DNA of 32,411 nt from a virus. Below are positions 22,594 to 30,764 of this stretch, in pieces; within the stretch, counting starts at the first letter, position 1; each line of letters starts with the position of its first letter. The notes beneath the pieces were generated by a model, which searched no databases, was not told the DNA's origin, and was given only the letters and a program-made list of their open reading frames with translations. The stretch spans positions 1 through 32,411 of IMG/VR virus record IMGVR_UViG_3300024359_000022. One strand, given 5' to 3'. The position numbers were made by a program, and so were the translations under genes.

Positions 22594-22627
22594 AAAAAAG
22601 CCCCACCCGCGATGGGCAGGTGAGGCT
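22594..22627 (-). terminator. Intrinsic terminator after the tail tube genes
   Basis: On the minus strand AGCCTCACC pairs with GGTGGGGCT (one G-T pair) around a loop of about 11 nt, followed by a run of six T. It lies only 5 nt before the ATG at 22589, so it would reduce transcription into the assembly and tape measure genes. Confidence 0.75.
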
Positions 22628-22654
22628 ATCAACACAACAACACACTATGAGAAG

Positions 22655-22801
22655 TTAATCGTCGATTTCTTCAATGGTTATAGATTCAGCGAAGCCTTCA
22701 TCTATCAGCCATTGGCCGACCAGCTCGCCAACTTCAACGACGTCACCAGCAAAGGCTGGCTCGCCGCGTATTGACTTATCAACTAAAAGTTTAACTTCCA
22801 T
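22655..22801 (-). CDS. Small acidic protein, 48 aa
   Basis: The ATG overlaps the tail tube stop (TAATG at 22803-22799). The product starts MEVKLLVDKSIRGEPAFAGD, continues through VVEVGELVGQWLIDEGFA and ends EEIDD. The pattern V-x-G-E-x-V...L-x-x-x-G-x-A is typical of small SH3-like head or tail accessory proteins in phages. Its exact role is unknown; position suggests a tail tube accessory. It ends 28 nt before a terminator. Confidence 0.75.
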   Translation of the reverse strand: MEVKLLVDKSIRGEPAFAGDVVEVGELVGQWLIDEGFAESITIEEIDD

Positions 22802-23178
22802 TATGCTTGGTAAGTTTTAAGCACTGCACGCATGCTGATCGTGGTCATGTCTTCAACGCTGCGATTTACGCTTGTATCAACAACAACCAATGTCGAAGCA
22901 GTGCCGCTTTGATCATAGTCATATGTGAATTCAGTGCCGTCTGCTGGATTGATTGTGGTGGTTGCTTCTTTTTGCAACTCAAATTCAACGATCACTTGAT
23001 CGCTGCCTTTGCGGATCATAAAGTCAGACCGGTCGCCATTGCTGTCGGTGCGGCTAATGATGCGATTTTCAGTTGCTGTCGCATTGGAGATAGAGTTGAC
23101 GACATAATCAATCAAAGTGATTGTCACGTCGGTAAAGCCTTGCGGCTGATTTGCTACGGAGTTATATGGAAGTGCCAT
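22801..23178 (-). CDS. Major tail protein (tail tube)
   Basis: The 125-aa beta-rich protein starts MALPYNSVANQPQGFTDVTI and contains RIISRTDSNGDRSDFMIRKG and VIVEFELQKE. It follows the tail terminator gene and precedes the assembly and tape measure genes, the fixed position of the tube subunit. It has its own promoter-like sequence (23232-23203) and a terminator soon after, consistent with high-level expression. It is shorter than lambda gpV and lacks its Ig-like domain. The family assignment is mainly positional. Confidence 0.7.
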   Translation of the reverse strand: MALPYNSVANQPQGFTDVTITLIDYVVNSISNATATENRIISRTDSNGDRSDFMIRKGSDQVIVEFELQKEATTTINPADGTEFTYDYDQSGTASTLVVVDTSVNRSVEDMTTISMRAVLKTYQA

Positions 23179-23202
23179 GGTATTATTCTAGTTATTTTTG
23201 TT

Positions 23203-23232
23203 ATATTAAGACGAAGGAAAGGCATTTGTCAA
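23203..23232 (-). promoter_or_regulatory. Putative promoter for the tail tube gene
   Basis: TTGACA at 23232-23227 lies in the last codons of the tail terminator gene, and TAATAT (23208-23203) follows at 18 nt. The ATG is about 25 nt downstream of the -10. Separate transcription of the tube gene would fit its high copy number. Confidence 0.5.
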
Positions 23233-23700
23233 GATGTCGAACGCGCCGGAGTATTCCAGCACTGTCTCGTCATAGTCATCATCAGATGCTGTGCGATTAG
23301 ACGCTGACGGCGTCAATGTGTTGATTTCGTAAAGTGTAAGATATGAGTCAAGCGATCCGCGTGCGTTGCCGACACTCAGCCAACGTCGGCACATTGCGAC
23401 CAATTCTTGATGCCTGGTGGCAATGTCGGCATTTTGGCTCGATTCATTGTCTCGCTCTGTGCGGATTGTAAATTCAACCTTGAATTCATATTGGCTATAT
23501 TCCGAGCTGCCGTCTGGCTTGTGTATTGCCTTGCCAGTTGCTGCGCCGACCTCGACCATGACGGCCACGAAGTCGTCTGGCAATGTCTGCGGATTGCTTG
23601 CATCCTTCAATTCAATGACCTTGCTGGCAAAGAATTGACGCCATGCCGATTCCAGATTGCCTTCAAAGTTAAAAACTTGCTCTTCTGTATTTGCTGCCAT
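23206..23700 (-). CDS. Tail terminator protein (gpU-like)
   Basis: This 164-aa protein lies between the gp10/gpZ-like completion protein and the tail tube, the usual position of the tail terminator. The fold-like pattern (FKVEFTIRTERDNES, HQELVAMCRRWLSVGNARG, YEINTLTPSASNRT) resembles minor tail proteins of the gpU class: strand, helix, strand. It starts 2 nt beyond the completion gene stop. It should cap the tube at final length and provide the head-binding surface. The name rests on position and weak pattern. Confidence 0.7.
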   Translation of the reverse strand: MAANTEEQVFNFEGNLESAWRQFFASKVIELKDASNPQTLPDDFVAVMVEVGAATGKAIHKPDGSSEYSQYEFKVEFTIRTERDNESSQNADIATRHQELVAMCRRWLSVGNARGSLDSYLTLYEINTLTPSASNRTASDDDYDETVLEYSGAFDILTNAFPSS

Positions 23701-23701
23701 A

Positions 23702-24484
23702 TTAAGATAATTTTACTTTTAGACCCGATTTTTTAGCGTTTGCACGCACTAGATTGATCATGCGCTTTTCCATTGCTTTGACTCGAAAGCGTTGCAAAAA
23801 GCCGATCTTGCTGGCAATGCTGCGCAATCCATAAGCACTTGCGCGAATGATTGCCCTTGGCCCTTTGCTTGATCGTAATACACGGCCCTTGCCATCTGCG
23901 CGACTCATGTTGCGCTTGATCCATGCCGGAACGCGCTGCTTTGGATTAATCCGCACCATCGCCTCGGCAAGTGCCGCTTTAGCTGTGCCAACTTTGGTTT
24001 TTTCTTTTTTGAAATATTGTAATAGGATCTTTTCAGAGACCCACAATCGCTGATCGTATTTAAGCGCCCGCGCTCGGCCGCTCGATGGCATCATATTGCG
24101 GCGATGCCAGCGCTTGATTTCAGACATTGTCAGCGCAACGCCCTTGCCTGTTTTCTTTCTGCCCTTATAGATCGGGCCGCGCCCAAATGTAGCAACTGCC
24201 CACTGGATCACTTGCGGATCTTCTTGCACGACGAATATCTTTTGCAAGTCATTCCACATCGCAAACTCGCCCTGCTTCTTATCTTTGCTTGATCCGATAG
24301 ATTGCTTTTTAAAATTAATCACGCCGTCAGCAAAGGGCGGTGCAGCCTTTGCCATGTCGCGTGCATACAATGCGCCCTGCTCTTTTATAAAGTCGTATTC
24401 GTCAACCTTATATCGCTTGGCAAGCTTGCGCATTTTTGATTGAAAGACAGCGTCATCAATCTTGATTGTGTTTTTACGTGCCAA
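23702..24484 (-). CDS. HK97 gp10/gpZ-like tail completion protein
   Basis: A 260-aa, strongly basic protein starting MARKNTIKIDDAVFQSKMRK, with KEQGALYARDMAKAAPPFADG near 34-54, the region typical of gpZ/gp10 family members. The middle includes ATFGRGPIYKGRKKTGKG. The C-terminus ends KKSGLKVKLS. Such proteins join the finished tail to the head connector. The start overlaps the preceding connector gene by 11 nt. It is longer than HK97 gp10 and closer to lambda gpZ. Confidence 0.75.
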   Translation of the reverse strand: MARKNTIKIDDAVFQSKMRKLAKRYKVDEYDFIKEQGALYARDMAKAAPPFADGVINFKKQSIGSSKDKKQGEFAMWNDLQKIFVVQEDPQVIQWAVATFGRGPIYKGRKKTGKGVALTMSEIKRWHRRNMMPSSGRARALKYDQRLWVSEKILLQYFKKEKTKVGTAKAALAEAMVRINPKQRVPAWIKRNMSRADGKGRVLRSSKGPRAIIRASAYGLRSIASKIGFLQRFRVKAMEKRMINLVRANAKKSGLKVKLS

Positions 24485-24800
24485 GGCTTTGTTTTCCTAG
24501 TCGCTTTACGCGGAATGTATAATGTTCGGTGCTTGAATTGAAAGACAGCACTTTATATCGTGCGCCGTCTGCAAGTCGTTTGATCTTCATGCCAGTGTAT
24601 GTCTGATCTGGCAGCACTGCCGACGCAAACACGATCTCGGCCGTTGCCGTCTCCGTGTCGCCATATATCTCATTGGCAACGTCCATTTCCAGCTCTTCCA
24701 TGATGCCGGATATAGTCAGCCCGCCAACGATGAAAGACTCGCCAATGATGGAAGCCGTCTTTTCGATTGATCGCTCGATAAACTTGTCAAATACACTCAT
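24474..24800 (-). CDS. Head-tail connector protein (FII-like)
   Basis: The ATG at 24800 (MSVFDKFIERSIEKTASIIG) follows the terminator. A longer in-frame start at 24842 would place coding sequence through the terminator stem and is rejected. The 108-aa product has a beta-rich core (FIVGGLTISGIMEELEMDV, ARYKVLSFNSSTEHYTFRV) like lambda FII-type head-tail joining proteins. It sits between the head genes and the tail completion gene, the expected place. Confidence 0.72.
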   Translation of the reverse strand: MSVFDKFIERSIEKTASIIGESFIVGGLTISGIMEELEMDVANEIYGDTETATAEIVFASAVLPDQTYTGMKIKRLADGARYKVLSFNSSTEHYTFRVKRLGKQSLGT

Positions 24801-24805
24801 ATAAA

Positions 24806-24839
24806 ATAAAAGCGCCACGACCGGAAAGATCGCGGCGCT
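24806..24839 (-). terminator. Intrinsic terminator before the head-tail connector gene
   Basis: On the minus strand AGCGCCGCGA pairs with TCGTGGCGCT (one G-T pair) around a 9-nt loop, followed by TTTATTTTAT. It lies between the 75-aa gene and the FII-like gene. Confidence 0.75.
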
Positions 24840-24862
24840 CATTTGTTGCTAAAGTTTGTTAA

Positions 24863-25090
24863 TTACTTAACAGACTTTTTCGCGGTCTTCTTTGCGGCTT
24901 TTTTGGTGGTAACGATTGGACCTTGTATCTTCTTCCGCTTATCGACTGACCCTTTGCGAATATAAACGATTTCCCCAGCCTCAGCGCAGTCTGTGTAAGC
25001 TGTTACGCAGACGTCAGAGTCTTCGGAGCATGCCAACACGGAAAGCTTCCCGCTGGCGTCTTTGTGAATTGTTACGGATGGTTTAAACAT
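24863..25090 (-). CDS. Small basic-tailed head-region protein, 75 aa
   Basis: The product starts MFKPSVTIHKDASGKLSVLA, has four cysteine/acidic turns in the centre (ACSEDSDVCVTAYTDCAEAG), and ends in a lysine-rich, histone-like tail (TTKKAAKKTAKKSVK). It lies right after the major capsid gene, the position of lambda FI or of a capsid accessory protein. Intrinsic terminators flank it on both sides. The basic tail could contact DNA inside the head, but this is inferred from composition. No family is recognised. Confidence 0.7.
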   Translation of the reverse strand: MFKPSVTIHKDASGKLSVLACSEDSDVCVTAYTDCAEAGEIVYIRKGSVDKRKKIQGPIVTTKKAAKKTAKKSVK

Positions 25091-25105
25091 AAAATTAAAA
25101 GGGTT

Positions 25106-25136
25106 AAAAAGAGCGGCCCGACTAATCGAGCCGCTC
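25106..25136 (-). terminator. Strong intrinsic terminator after the major capsid gene
   Basis: An 11-bp stem, GAGCGGCTCGA / TCGGGCCGCTC (one G-T pair), closes a TTAG loop and is followed by TTTTTAA on the minus strand. It begins 11 nt after the capsid stop. This is the most stable hairpin in the late region. Confidence 0.85.
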
Positions 25137-25146
25137 AGATTAATTG

Positions 25147-26031
25147 TTAGGCAGATGTAACGCGGACGCCGAAGTCTTGACCTTGTGCAACTCCGTAGAG
25201 AAGTCCAAGGGAATACTTAAGCTCGCCAGCGTTCTTGTCGTACCAACGACGCCATTGGAGAGGAATACCAAGGCCTGGAACTTCGATGTCAACGATCTCG
25301 CCGCCATTTTCAACAAAGCCTTCGGAGTCAACACGACGGCCAGCGAAAAGGAGAGAAGAGCGGTGGAATGCGAATGCTGCAAGGTTTTCGCTGTTTGCGT
25401 CGGCTTGATCAGACTCGAAAAGGTCGAATTTGTTTACACGTGGTGCAACGCCTTCTGTCTTTTCGCTGATGATGCCGGGCATTTCTGCATCGTTAAGAGT
25501 CTTCAAGATCGAACCGTAATAGGTTGGATTCATGAATACGCCACGACCAGTTTTTGGTGCGCCCTTAGTTGCAGTCAAAGTTGCGCCCAAGTCAATCAAA
25601 TCATCGCGGTCAAAGTTGGCCGCTGTGATTGTGGTGCTTGTTGCGAAGTTTGCCGCAGTGATAAGATTCCAGACATCGCCGAAGATCTTGTCGCCGATTG
25701 CATTCAGTGCAGGCTCAAGGAAAAGGTCGTTTAGACGGATGCTGGATTTTGAACGCTCAACATCCTTGAATCCGTAAACGAATCCGTAGAAAGTATCGAG
25801 AGTAACGGTCTTGGCTGTCATCGCAGTATTTTGCGAAGTGTAGCCGCTCGACAAGTCAACTGCTGTTGGCTTGGTTGGGTAGCGTGTAGTTACGCTTGCG
25901 CCCTCGCTCGACACTTCACTGGAAAAGTCAGTAACAAGTGCAGATAAAGGTTGCAGTAGTGATGTAAGAGCAGGAAGTGACTCCTGCGCGATTTCTGCCA
26001 GATTAGCTCCGGCGATTGTATTTGTAGCCAT
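25147..26031 (-). CDS. Major capsid protein (HK97 fold)
   Basis: The 294-aa protein begins MATNTIAGANLAEIAQESLP and contains VTDFSSEVSSEGASVTTRYP, the likely N-arm/E-loop region, then FDRDDLIDLGATLTATKGAP and FMNPTYYGSILKTLN, typical of the spine helix and P-domain of HK97-fold capsids. It follows the ClpP-type protease-scaffold gene, the canonical position. A strong terminator follows directly. The leader is A-rich with no SD, unexpected for the most abundant protein unless the host translates such leaders well. No separate decoration protein of gpD type is recognised. Confidence 0.87.
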   Translation of the reverse strand: MATNTIAGANLAEIAQESLPALTSLLQPLSALVTDFSSEVSSEGASVTTRYPTKPTAVDLSSGYTSQNTAMTAKTVTLDTFYGFVYGFKDVERSKSSIRLNDLFLEPALNAIGDKIFGDVWNLITAANFATSTTITAANFDRDDLIDLGATLTATKGAPKTGRGVFMNPTYYGSILKTLNDAEMPGIISEKTEGVAPRVNKFDLFESDQADANSENLAAFAFHRSSLLFAGRRVDSEGFVENGGEIVDIEVPGLGIPLQWRRWYDKNAGELKYSLGLLYGVAQGQDFGVRVTSA

Positions 26032-26057
26032 ATTTTTTAGTTTTTAGGTGTTAAGGG

Positions 26058-27098
26058 TTATTTAGGAAGTCGAGATTTGTTAGCAAGATGCCATGCGTTC
26101 TTTTTGCCTGGCTCTTGGCGATTGTATTCGTTCCAGTATTCGTCGGTGCTTGCAAACATGTTTACCACGTTTTCATTGTCAGACGATACTGGTGTAACTG
26201 TATTTTGCATCATGATCTCCGCCGCTTTAGCTGCAATCAAATCAGCGCCAGCACTGCGTGCCTCGCCCAATTCAACTTCATGCTTTGCAACGATTGTGTC
26301 AATCTGCTCGGTCAAAGCTGTTTCTTTAGCTTCAAACTCTGCAATCTGCACGGCATTTTTTGCAAGCTGGTCAACATTAGATGCAATCTCAGCATTAAGC
26401 TCTTTGGCCTCTGCTTCAAAAGATGCGCGAATTTCTTCGACTTCGCTCTTATGCTTTGCCGCGATGCTTGCAACGATCTTGTCAACCGGCAATGTTTTGT
26501 CGATCTTTTCAAGTGCTGCATTCATGTCGCCGATAGATGCCGCTGCCTCAAGGCCGCCTTCGATCTCGTCGATAAACTCGGCTTTAAGTGCTTCGTCTGC
26601 TGTCAGCCATGTTTCGGCGTCCATTAGTTGCTCAAGCTCTTCTGTGCTATATCCGCTGCGGCTGTATGCGTTAATGATGTTAAGTTTCATCTTATCCATC
26701 AAGTCGGCATCTTTGCGTAGTTTGTCGCTATCTCCAACTGATACGGTCCAAGGGTTATGGATCATTAGGAAAGCATTTGATGCCATGTGGATTTCATCGC
26801 CAGCCATTGCAATGACAGATGCCATGCTTGCTGCGATGCCGTCAATATGTGTAACAACTTTTGCGCTGTGGCGCTTCAGTGTATTATAGATCACATTGCC
26901 CTCGACGATTGAGCCGCCTGGCGAATTAATGCGAAGATTGATTGTTTCAATTTCGCCTAGTGCATCCAGCTCATCCATAAACGATTGCGCGTTTACTTCA
27001 TAGCCGCCGATCTCGTCGTAAATGTAAACATCGGCAGACGCTGCTACGTCTTTCGTTGCTTCCATTGCGAACCAGTTATTCTGTGGTTTCTCTGTCAT
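26058..27098 (-). CDS. ClpP-like head maturation protease fused to scaffold-like C-terminus
   Basis: Residues 20-190 match the S14/S49-like phage protease: NSPGGS (58-63), the nucleophile in GIAASMAS (S91) and H114 in MIHNPW, followed by GYSTEELEQLMDAETWLTADE near 149-169. Residues about 195-300 are a long Glu/Ala/Lys helical region resembling a scaffold, like the lambda C/Nu3 arrangement. The C-terminus (NEYNRQEPGKKNAWHLANKS) probably binds capsid protein. It should guide capsid assembly and cleave scaffold, portal or capsid ends. The start overlaps the portal gene by 23 nt. Confidence 0.88.
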   Translation of the reverse strand: MTEKPQNNWFAMEATKDVAASADVYIYDEIGGYEVNAQSFMDELDALGEIETINLRINSPGGSIVEGNVIYNTLKRHSAKVVTHIDGIAASMASVIAMAGDEIHMASNAFLMIHNPWTVSVGDSDKLRKDADLMDKMKLNIINAYSRSGYSTEELEQLMDAETWLTADEALKAEFIDEIEGGLEAAASIGDMNAALEKIDKTLPVDKIVASIAAKHKSEVEEIRASFEAEAKELNAEIASNVDQLAKNAVQIAEFEAKETALTEQIDTIVAKHEVELGEARSAGADLIAAKAAEIMMQNTVTPVSSDNENVVNMFASTDEYWNEYNRQEPGKKNAWHLANKSRLPK

Positions 27099-28587
27099 TT
27101 TCGATATTGGTTTCTGTGGTAGTTAGAATGTCCGGATCACCAGGCTGTGCAATAGTGCCAAGCTGGATCGGATCTATGTCAAATTCTGCTGCAATTTCCT
27201 GCTTCAATTTAATGTTTGCCGCGCGTGTTCGCAATACTGTCTCATAATCGCCGCCACGTGCTTCAACAATTGCATCTTCGGTCAATAGACCTGCGCGCAA
27301 GTCGCTAAGGTCTGCGGCACGCACTCGGCCCTCATCGACTGTAAATTGTGGTGGCTTTGTGAATGATACTTTATACCAATCATCTGGCAGGTCATAAACG
27401 CCTTGCTTTGCACGTTTAGCAATGACGTAAAGCGCAGCGCGATGCCATGCTGCCTTGATCATTTCGCAACGCGCCTGGATTGACTTGTTTACGTCACTGA
27501 CGACGGCACGCACACCAGCGCCGCCAATTGCAGAAGAGTCAAGCATTTCACGACGCCATCCGAGAGCATAGAATGCGGATGACTCGATCATCTTGGTAAA
27601 GTTTAGCCACTGATCTGATGGTCTTGCGCTTGTATGCGCTTGCAAGCTTCCGCCGTTTTTTATGTAGCGAATTAATCCAGAATCAAAGAGCTGTGTCTGC
27701 AAGCGCCCATCGCTGCCAGCATTAGGGTTAACAATCATGTTGCCGCTGTCCATTGTGCCAGTCTCGTTTGACTCAATCAATGACAATGCGCTTGATACTT
27801 TCTGGCTGATCTTTTCAGAGTCGCGCGTTTCGCTTAAGTCGTACCAATCCAGGATGCCTGCTGCAATTGTCGGCTGTCCACGTGTTTGCGAGAACCATTC
27901 AATATTTGCAACATGAATAACTCCATTTGCTGGCACGTCTTGATAGCCACGTGATCGCGATTCGTCCTTGATGCGATATGCGACCGGCTGCATTAATGAA
28001 TCAACGATGACGCCGGCAAAGATGCGACGGCCCTTAAATGGTCCATCTTTAATCAAGTTATCTTGATTTAACTCTTCTTCAAAGTTTCCAAGACGATGCG
28101 ACTCAATAAACTGCAACTTAGGGAAGCCGCTTTCTTCGTCTTCTGTAAGCAAGATTAAAAAGTCGCCATCTGTGTCAATAGTCTTTGATGCCAGCCATAC
28201 ATTGTTGCGGAATGAGAAACCACGGCCGCGCGTATCAAGCATGCGGTCAATCTTCTTGAAGTCTTCTTCAACGGCCTTGGCAAATTCTTTATCGCTTGAA
28301 TGGCTCTTAAGTTGCCATGAGTTGCCAAATACATAATTGGCTTTCTGATTCACTGCGCCGCTAACCGTAGAAAATGCTTGATAAATATAGCGAGAATCAC
28401 CGAGCAGCATGCGGTGGCGATTCTCTTTCATGATCTCGGCAATGTCGCGCGCAAGCTTGCCGCGTCCAAATCGGCGCTGATCGTCTGCGCCGCCCGGGTA
28501 GAATTCATTTGTGCCGCCACGACTCCAGAAAGATCTGAAGCCATCTTTGATCTTTTTGGGAAATAGGTTGATTGAGCTTACTGCCAT
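27076..28587 (-). CDS. Portal protein (lambda gpB family)
   Basis: The 503-aa protein starts at the ATG 28587 (MAVSSINLFPKKIKDGFRSF), just after the gpW-like stop; an in-frame ATG seven codons upstream would overlap it. Family features include MKENRHRMLLGDSRYIYQAF near the N-terminus, FIESHRLGNFEEE, VIHVANIEWFSQTRGQPTIA and GWRREMLDSSAIGGAG. The dodecameric portal forms the DNA entry vertex and docks the terminase. Its position before the protease-scaffold gene is as in lambda. Confidence 0.9.
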   Translation of the reverse strand: MAVSSINLFPKKIKDGFRSFWSRGGTNEFYPGGADDQRRFGRGKLARDIAEIMKENRHRMLLGDSRYIYQAFSTVSGAVNQKANYVFGNSWQLKSHSSDKEFAKAVEEDFKKIDRMLDTRGRGFSFRNNVWLASKTIDTDGDFLILLTEDEESGFPKLQFIESHRLGNFEEELNQDNLIKDGPFKGRRIFAGVIVDSLMQPVAYRIKDESRSRGYQDVPANGVIHVANIEWFSQTRGQPTIAAGILDWYDLSETRDSEKISQKVSSALSLIESNETGTMDSGNMIVNPNAGSDGRLQTQLFDSGLIRYIKNGGSLQAHTSARPSDQWLNFTKMIESSAFYALGWRREMLDSSAIGGAGVRAVVSDVNKSIQARCEMIKAAWHRAALYVIAKRAKQGVYDLPDDWYKVSFTKPPQFTVDEGRVRAADLSDLRAGLLTEDAIVEARGGDYETVLRTRAANIKLKQEIAAEFDIDPIQLGTIAQPGDPDILTTTETNIENDRETTE

Positions 28588-28588
28588 A

Positions 28589-28942
28589 TTAGTATCTGCC
28601 TCCGGCACTGTGCGCGAATCGTGCCTTTGTTACGTTTGTGACCTGCTCGGTCGTGTCTAAAATGTAAGCATTGATCTCGGCCTCTGTCATTTCGCCGCCA
28701 GATGCGCCGCCAGTCAATAGTTGCTTATATACCATGCGCAGCGTTGATATAAAATCTGTCACGCTCCATTTCTCTGGAAGTTCATATTGAAACGTCTTGC
28801 CAGCCACGGTTGCTTGGACCATGCGAGCGCCGCCCTCAGACACTGTCTCGAATTGAGACACGACAAGCGCCTCCACCAGTTCAATGACTTTGGATACGTC
28901 TTTACCGGCCTTAAGCCATATAACAAATAATAGATCGCGCAT
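28589..28942 (-). CDS. gpW-like head-tail joining protein
   Basis: The 117-aa protein lies between terminase large subunit and portal, where lambda W lies. The segment MVQATVAGKTFQYELPEKWS followed by VTDFISTLRMVYKQLLTGG fits the strand-then-helix pattern of gpW. The N-terminal 40 residues (LLFVIWLKAGKDVSKVIELV) are extra relative to lambda W (68 aa). It ends with an Ala/Gly-rich tail. The assignment is by position and weak similarity. Confidence 0.6.
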   Translation of the reverse strand: MRDLLFVIWLKAGKDVSKVIELVEALVVSQFETVSEGGARMVQATVAGKTFQYELPEKWSVTDFISTLRMVYKQLLTGGASGGEMTEAEINAYILDTTEQVTNVTKARFAHSAGGRY

Positions 28943-28952
28943 TTATTAAGAC

Positions 28953-28981
28953 TAAGAAAACATTTTTTTGCTATTTGTCAA
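28953..28981 (-). promoter_or_regulatory. Weak promoter-like site at the terminase end
   Basis: GATATTGACAAAT on the minus strand gives TTGACA at 28981-28976 inside the last codons of the large terminase. The -10 region (TTCTTA at 17 nt) is poor. It is listed because the same TTGACAAA context occurs at 23232 and 17205, but it may be coincidental coding sequence (ADIDK). Confidence 0.3.
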
Positions 28982-30764
28982 TATCTGCACTTTCCCCGCT
29001 ATTCGTCACGCCAACAAGTCCAGCCATTGACGCGCAGACAATCTGCATTGCTTCGCAGTCATATAAGTGATCATCATGCGGTGATCGGTTGATCCAGTCG
29101 TAAAACTCTGATCCATCCGTCTTGCGCTGCCTAACAATCCGCGCCCAAGCATTAATCTGCTTCTCATATACTGGCCCGGCGTCATCTTCATGTGTCCAAG
29201 CTGGCTCTGGATTGCGAATAGATCGAACAAGTGCTAAGGCATTTTTGCTTTCAAGTTTAGAAAACCAGAACTGGCCGACATATCGCTGATTGTTTGATCC
29301 AGTGCCTTCCCATGCGTCAACATATTGAATCGGAGAGTACATGCGATACAATCCATCCTTGTGCCTGAATTGCTTTTTGTCATCGCCGCGCATCATCATC
29401 CAGCCATTTTCAGAGCAGATGCGCCGCACTTGTGAGGTATTATAATTGCCATCGAGAAAAACGCGGCAGCCGATATTTGAATCTAAGCCGCCCTGCGGAA
29501 TGTTCCAATTGTCGCAAACGTCTTTAATCTCGCCAGTTGACATTGCCTTGCCCCAATCAATGCCGCGAGTCTCAAGCTTGCCGTCAACCATGCCCCATGC
29601 TCGAATGCGCCAGTAGTAGTGATCTTGCTGCACGTCAACCGTGCAAAATAAAAACTTAGCATCTTCCCATGCGTCGCCGCGATTGTAGCCACCAGATGCT
29701 TCCGGGATCTTATCAGTCGAGACATATTTCTTTTCATCCCATGGCTCGGCAAGTCGCTTGCGTATGAAATTCTCTATGCCAGTCAATGAGCCGCGCTGCC
29801 GCTCCGAGCATGCGTCTTTCCATAGCATCACAAGATCGGGCCATGGAAAATGCGAGATTGCATTGTAATTGTAAAAGTCGATTTTCGGATCGCCATCCTT
29901 ATTGGTCTGTATATATGCGCCGTCCTTGTTGCGCCTTGCTACATGCCCTGCGCTCCATGGCATCTGCCCATGGCAAAGCTGGCACTCATAATATATAGAC
30001 TTGGTCAATTTGTCTTTGTTGATTGTGCCGTCATCGTTGCAAATCTCGTCATGCTTGCCCCATCGCATGCCGCCGCGCGGCACTTGGCCGTCTTTTGTTT
30101 CCAATGACCAGACATAAGGAATCATCTCGCCACAGCAGTCGCACTTAATATGCCAGACCTTTTGAGTAGACTTTTTCCACATGACATCCAGCTCGCTGCC
30201 TTCGGTCTGCCCCGATGATGGTAAAAACATGGACCAGCTCCATGGATAAGATGCCTGGCGGTCATGCACCTGCTCGATCCATCCCTCGCCGTCTTCATAT
30301 GCCCACGATTCATCCATCGAGACAAACTTTAATGTTTTTGAATTTCGATTTGCTAAGATACGGGCCGACAATAAACGAATGAATCCATATGGCATGCCAG
30401 TGTAAAACTTGCCGCGCCTGTAGCCTTGCTCCGGAATCAATCGAGTCACGGCATCCGTATTGTCAATCAAGGGTGTAAACTTGTCATCGCTAAACTCGGC
30501 GATGGCTTCTTTGGTCAAATCATAATGAGCCGCCCGGCATGGTGCGGTGGCTGCCTTGTAAAGATGTAGCAACTGCGCGGTCAATGTCTTAATGTGCTGC
30601 ACCGATCCAATCAAGCCGACCGTGCCGCCGCGTATCTTAGCAGCAGCCGTGATCGGCTCAACCATCAACGGATGGTTTTCGCGATCAAATGCGCCATAAT
30701 CTAGAGTGATGTTATTTTCGCACCATGAGACCGGATCTTGTGTTTCTAGTTCAAGCAGATTCAT
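28971..30764 (-). CDS. Terminase large subunit (GpA family)
   Basis: The ATG at 30764 overlaps the small terminase stop (ATGA), giving 597 aa; lambda gpA has 641. The ATPase has an atypical Walker A-like GLIGSVQHIKT (50-60) and Walker B FVSMDESW (147-154). A cysteine cluster (KCDCCGE at 207-213 and CQLC at 261-264) is the zinc motif usual in GpA. The nuclease region contains TVDVQQDH (D377) and PHDDHLYDCEAMQ near the end. It packages DNA through the portal and makes the cuts. The GpA family often, but not always, uses cos-type ends. Confidence 0.9.
   Translation of the reverse strand: MNLLELETQDPVSWCENNITLDYGAFDRENHPLMVEPITAAAKIRGGTVGLIGSVQHIKTLTAQLLHLYKAATAPCRAAHYDLTKEAIAEFSDDKFTPLIDNTDAVTRLIPEQGYRRGKFYTGMPYGFIRLLSARILANRNSKTLKFVSMDESWAYEDGEGWIEQVHDRQASYPWSWSMFLPSSGQTEGSELDVMWKKSTQKVWHIKCDCCGEMIPYVWSLETKDGQVPRGGMRWGKHDEICNDDGTINKDKLTKSIYYECQLCHGQMPWSAGHVARRNKDGAYIQTNKDGDPKIDFYNYNAISHFPWPDLVMLWKDACSERQRGSLTGIENFIRKRLAEPWDEKKYVSTDKIPEASGGYNRGDAWEDAKFLFCTVDVQQDHYYWRIRAWGMVDGKLETRGIDWGKAMSTGEIKDVCDNWNIPQGGLDSNIGCRVFLDGNYNTSQVRRICSENGWMMMRGDDKKQFRHKDGLYRMYSPIQYVDAWEGTGSNNQRYVGQFWFSKLESKNALALVRSIRNPEPAWTHEDDAGPVYEKQINAWARIVRQRKTDGSEFYDWINRSPHDDHLYDCEAMQIVCASMAGLVGVTNSGESADIDK

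Noticed and set aside
21975-22801. Programmed -1 frameshift in the tail assembly region, as in lambda G-GT
   Set aside because: No convincing slippery heptamer near the end of the assembly gene, and no open extension frame before the tape measure start.
24801-24842. Upstream start of the FII-like connector gene at 24842
   Set aside because: It would put coding sequence through an intrinsic terminator stem; the ATG at 24800 follows the terminator.
25144-25734. Plus-strand frame of 196 codons opposite the major capsid gene
   Set aside because: Cys-rich composition without a known pattern; the capsid gene explains the sequence.
26077-26889. Long plus-strand frame (270 codons) opposite the ClpP-like protease
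   Set aside because: Its product is Ser/Ala-rich without motifs, and the minus strand carries a clear protease. It is a shadow of codon bias.
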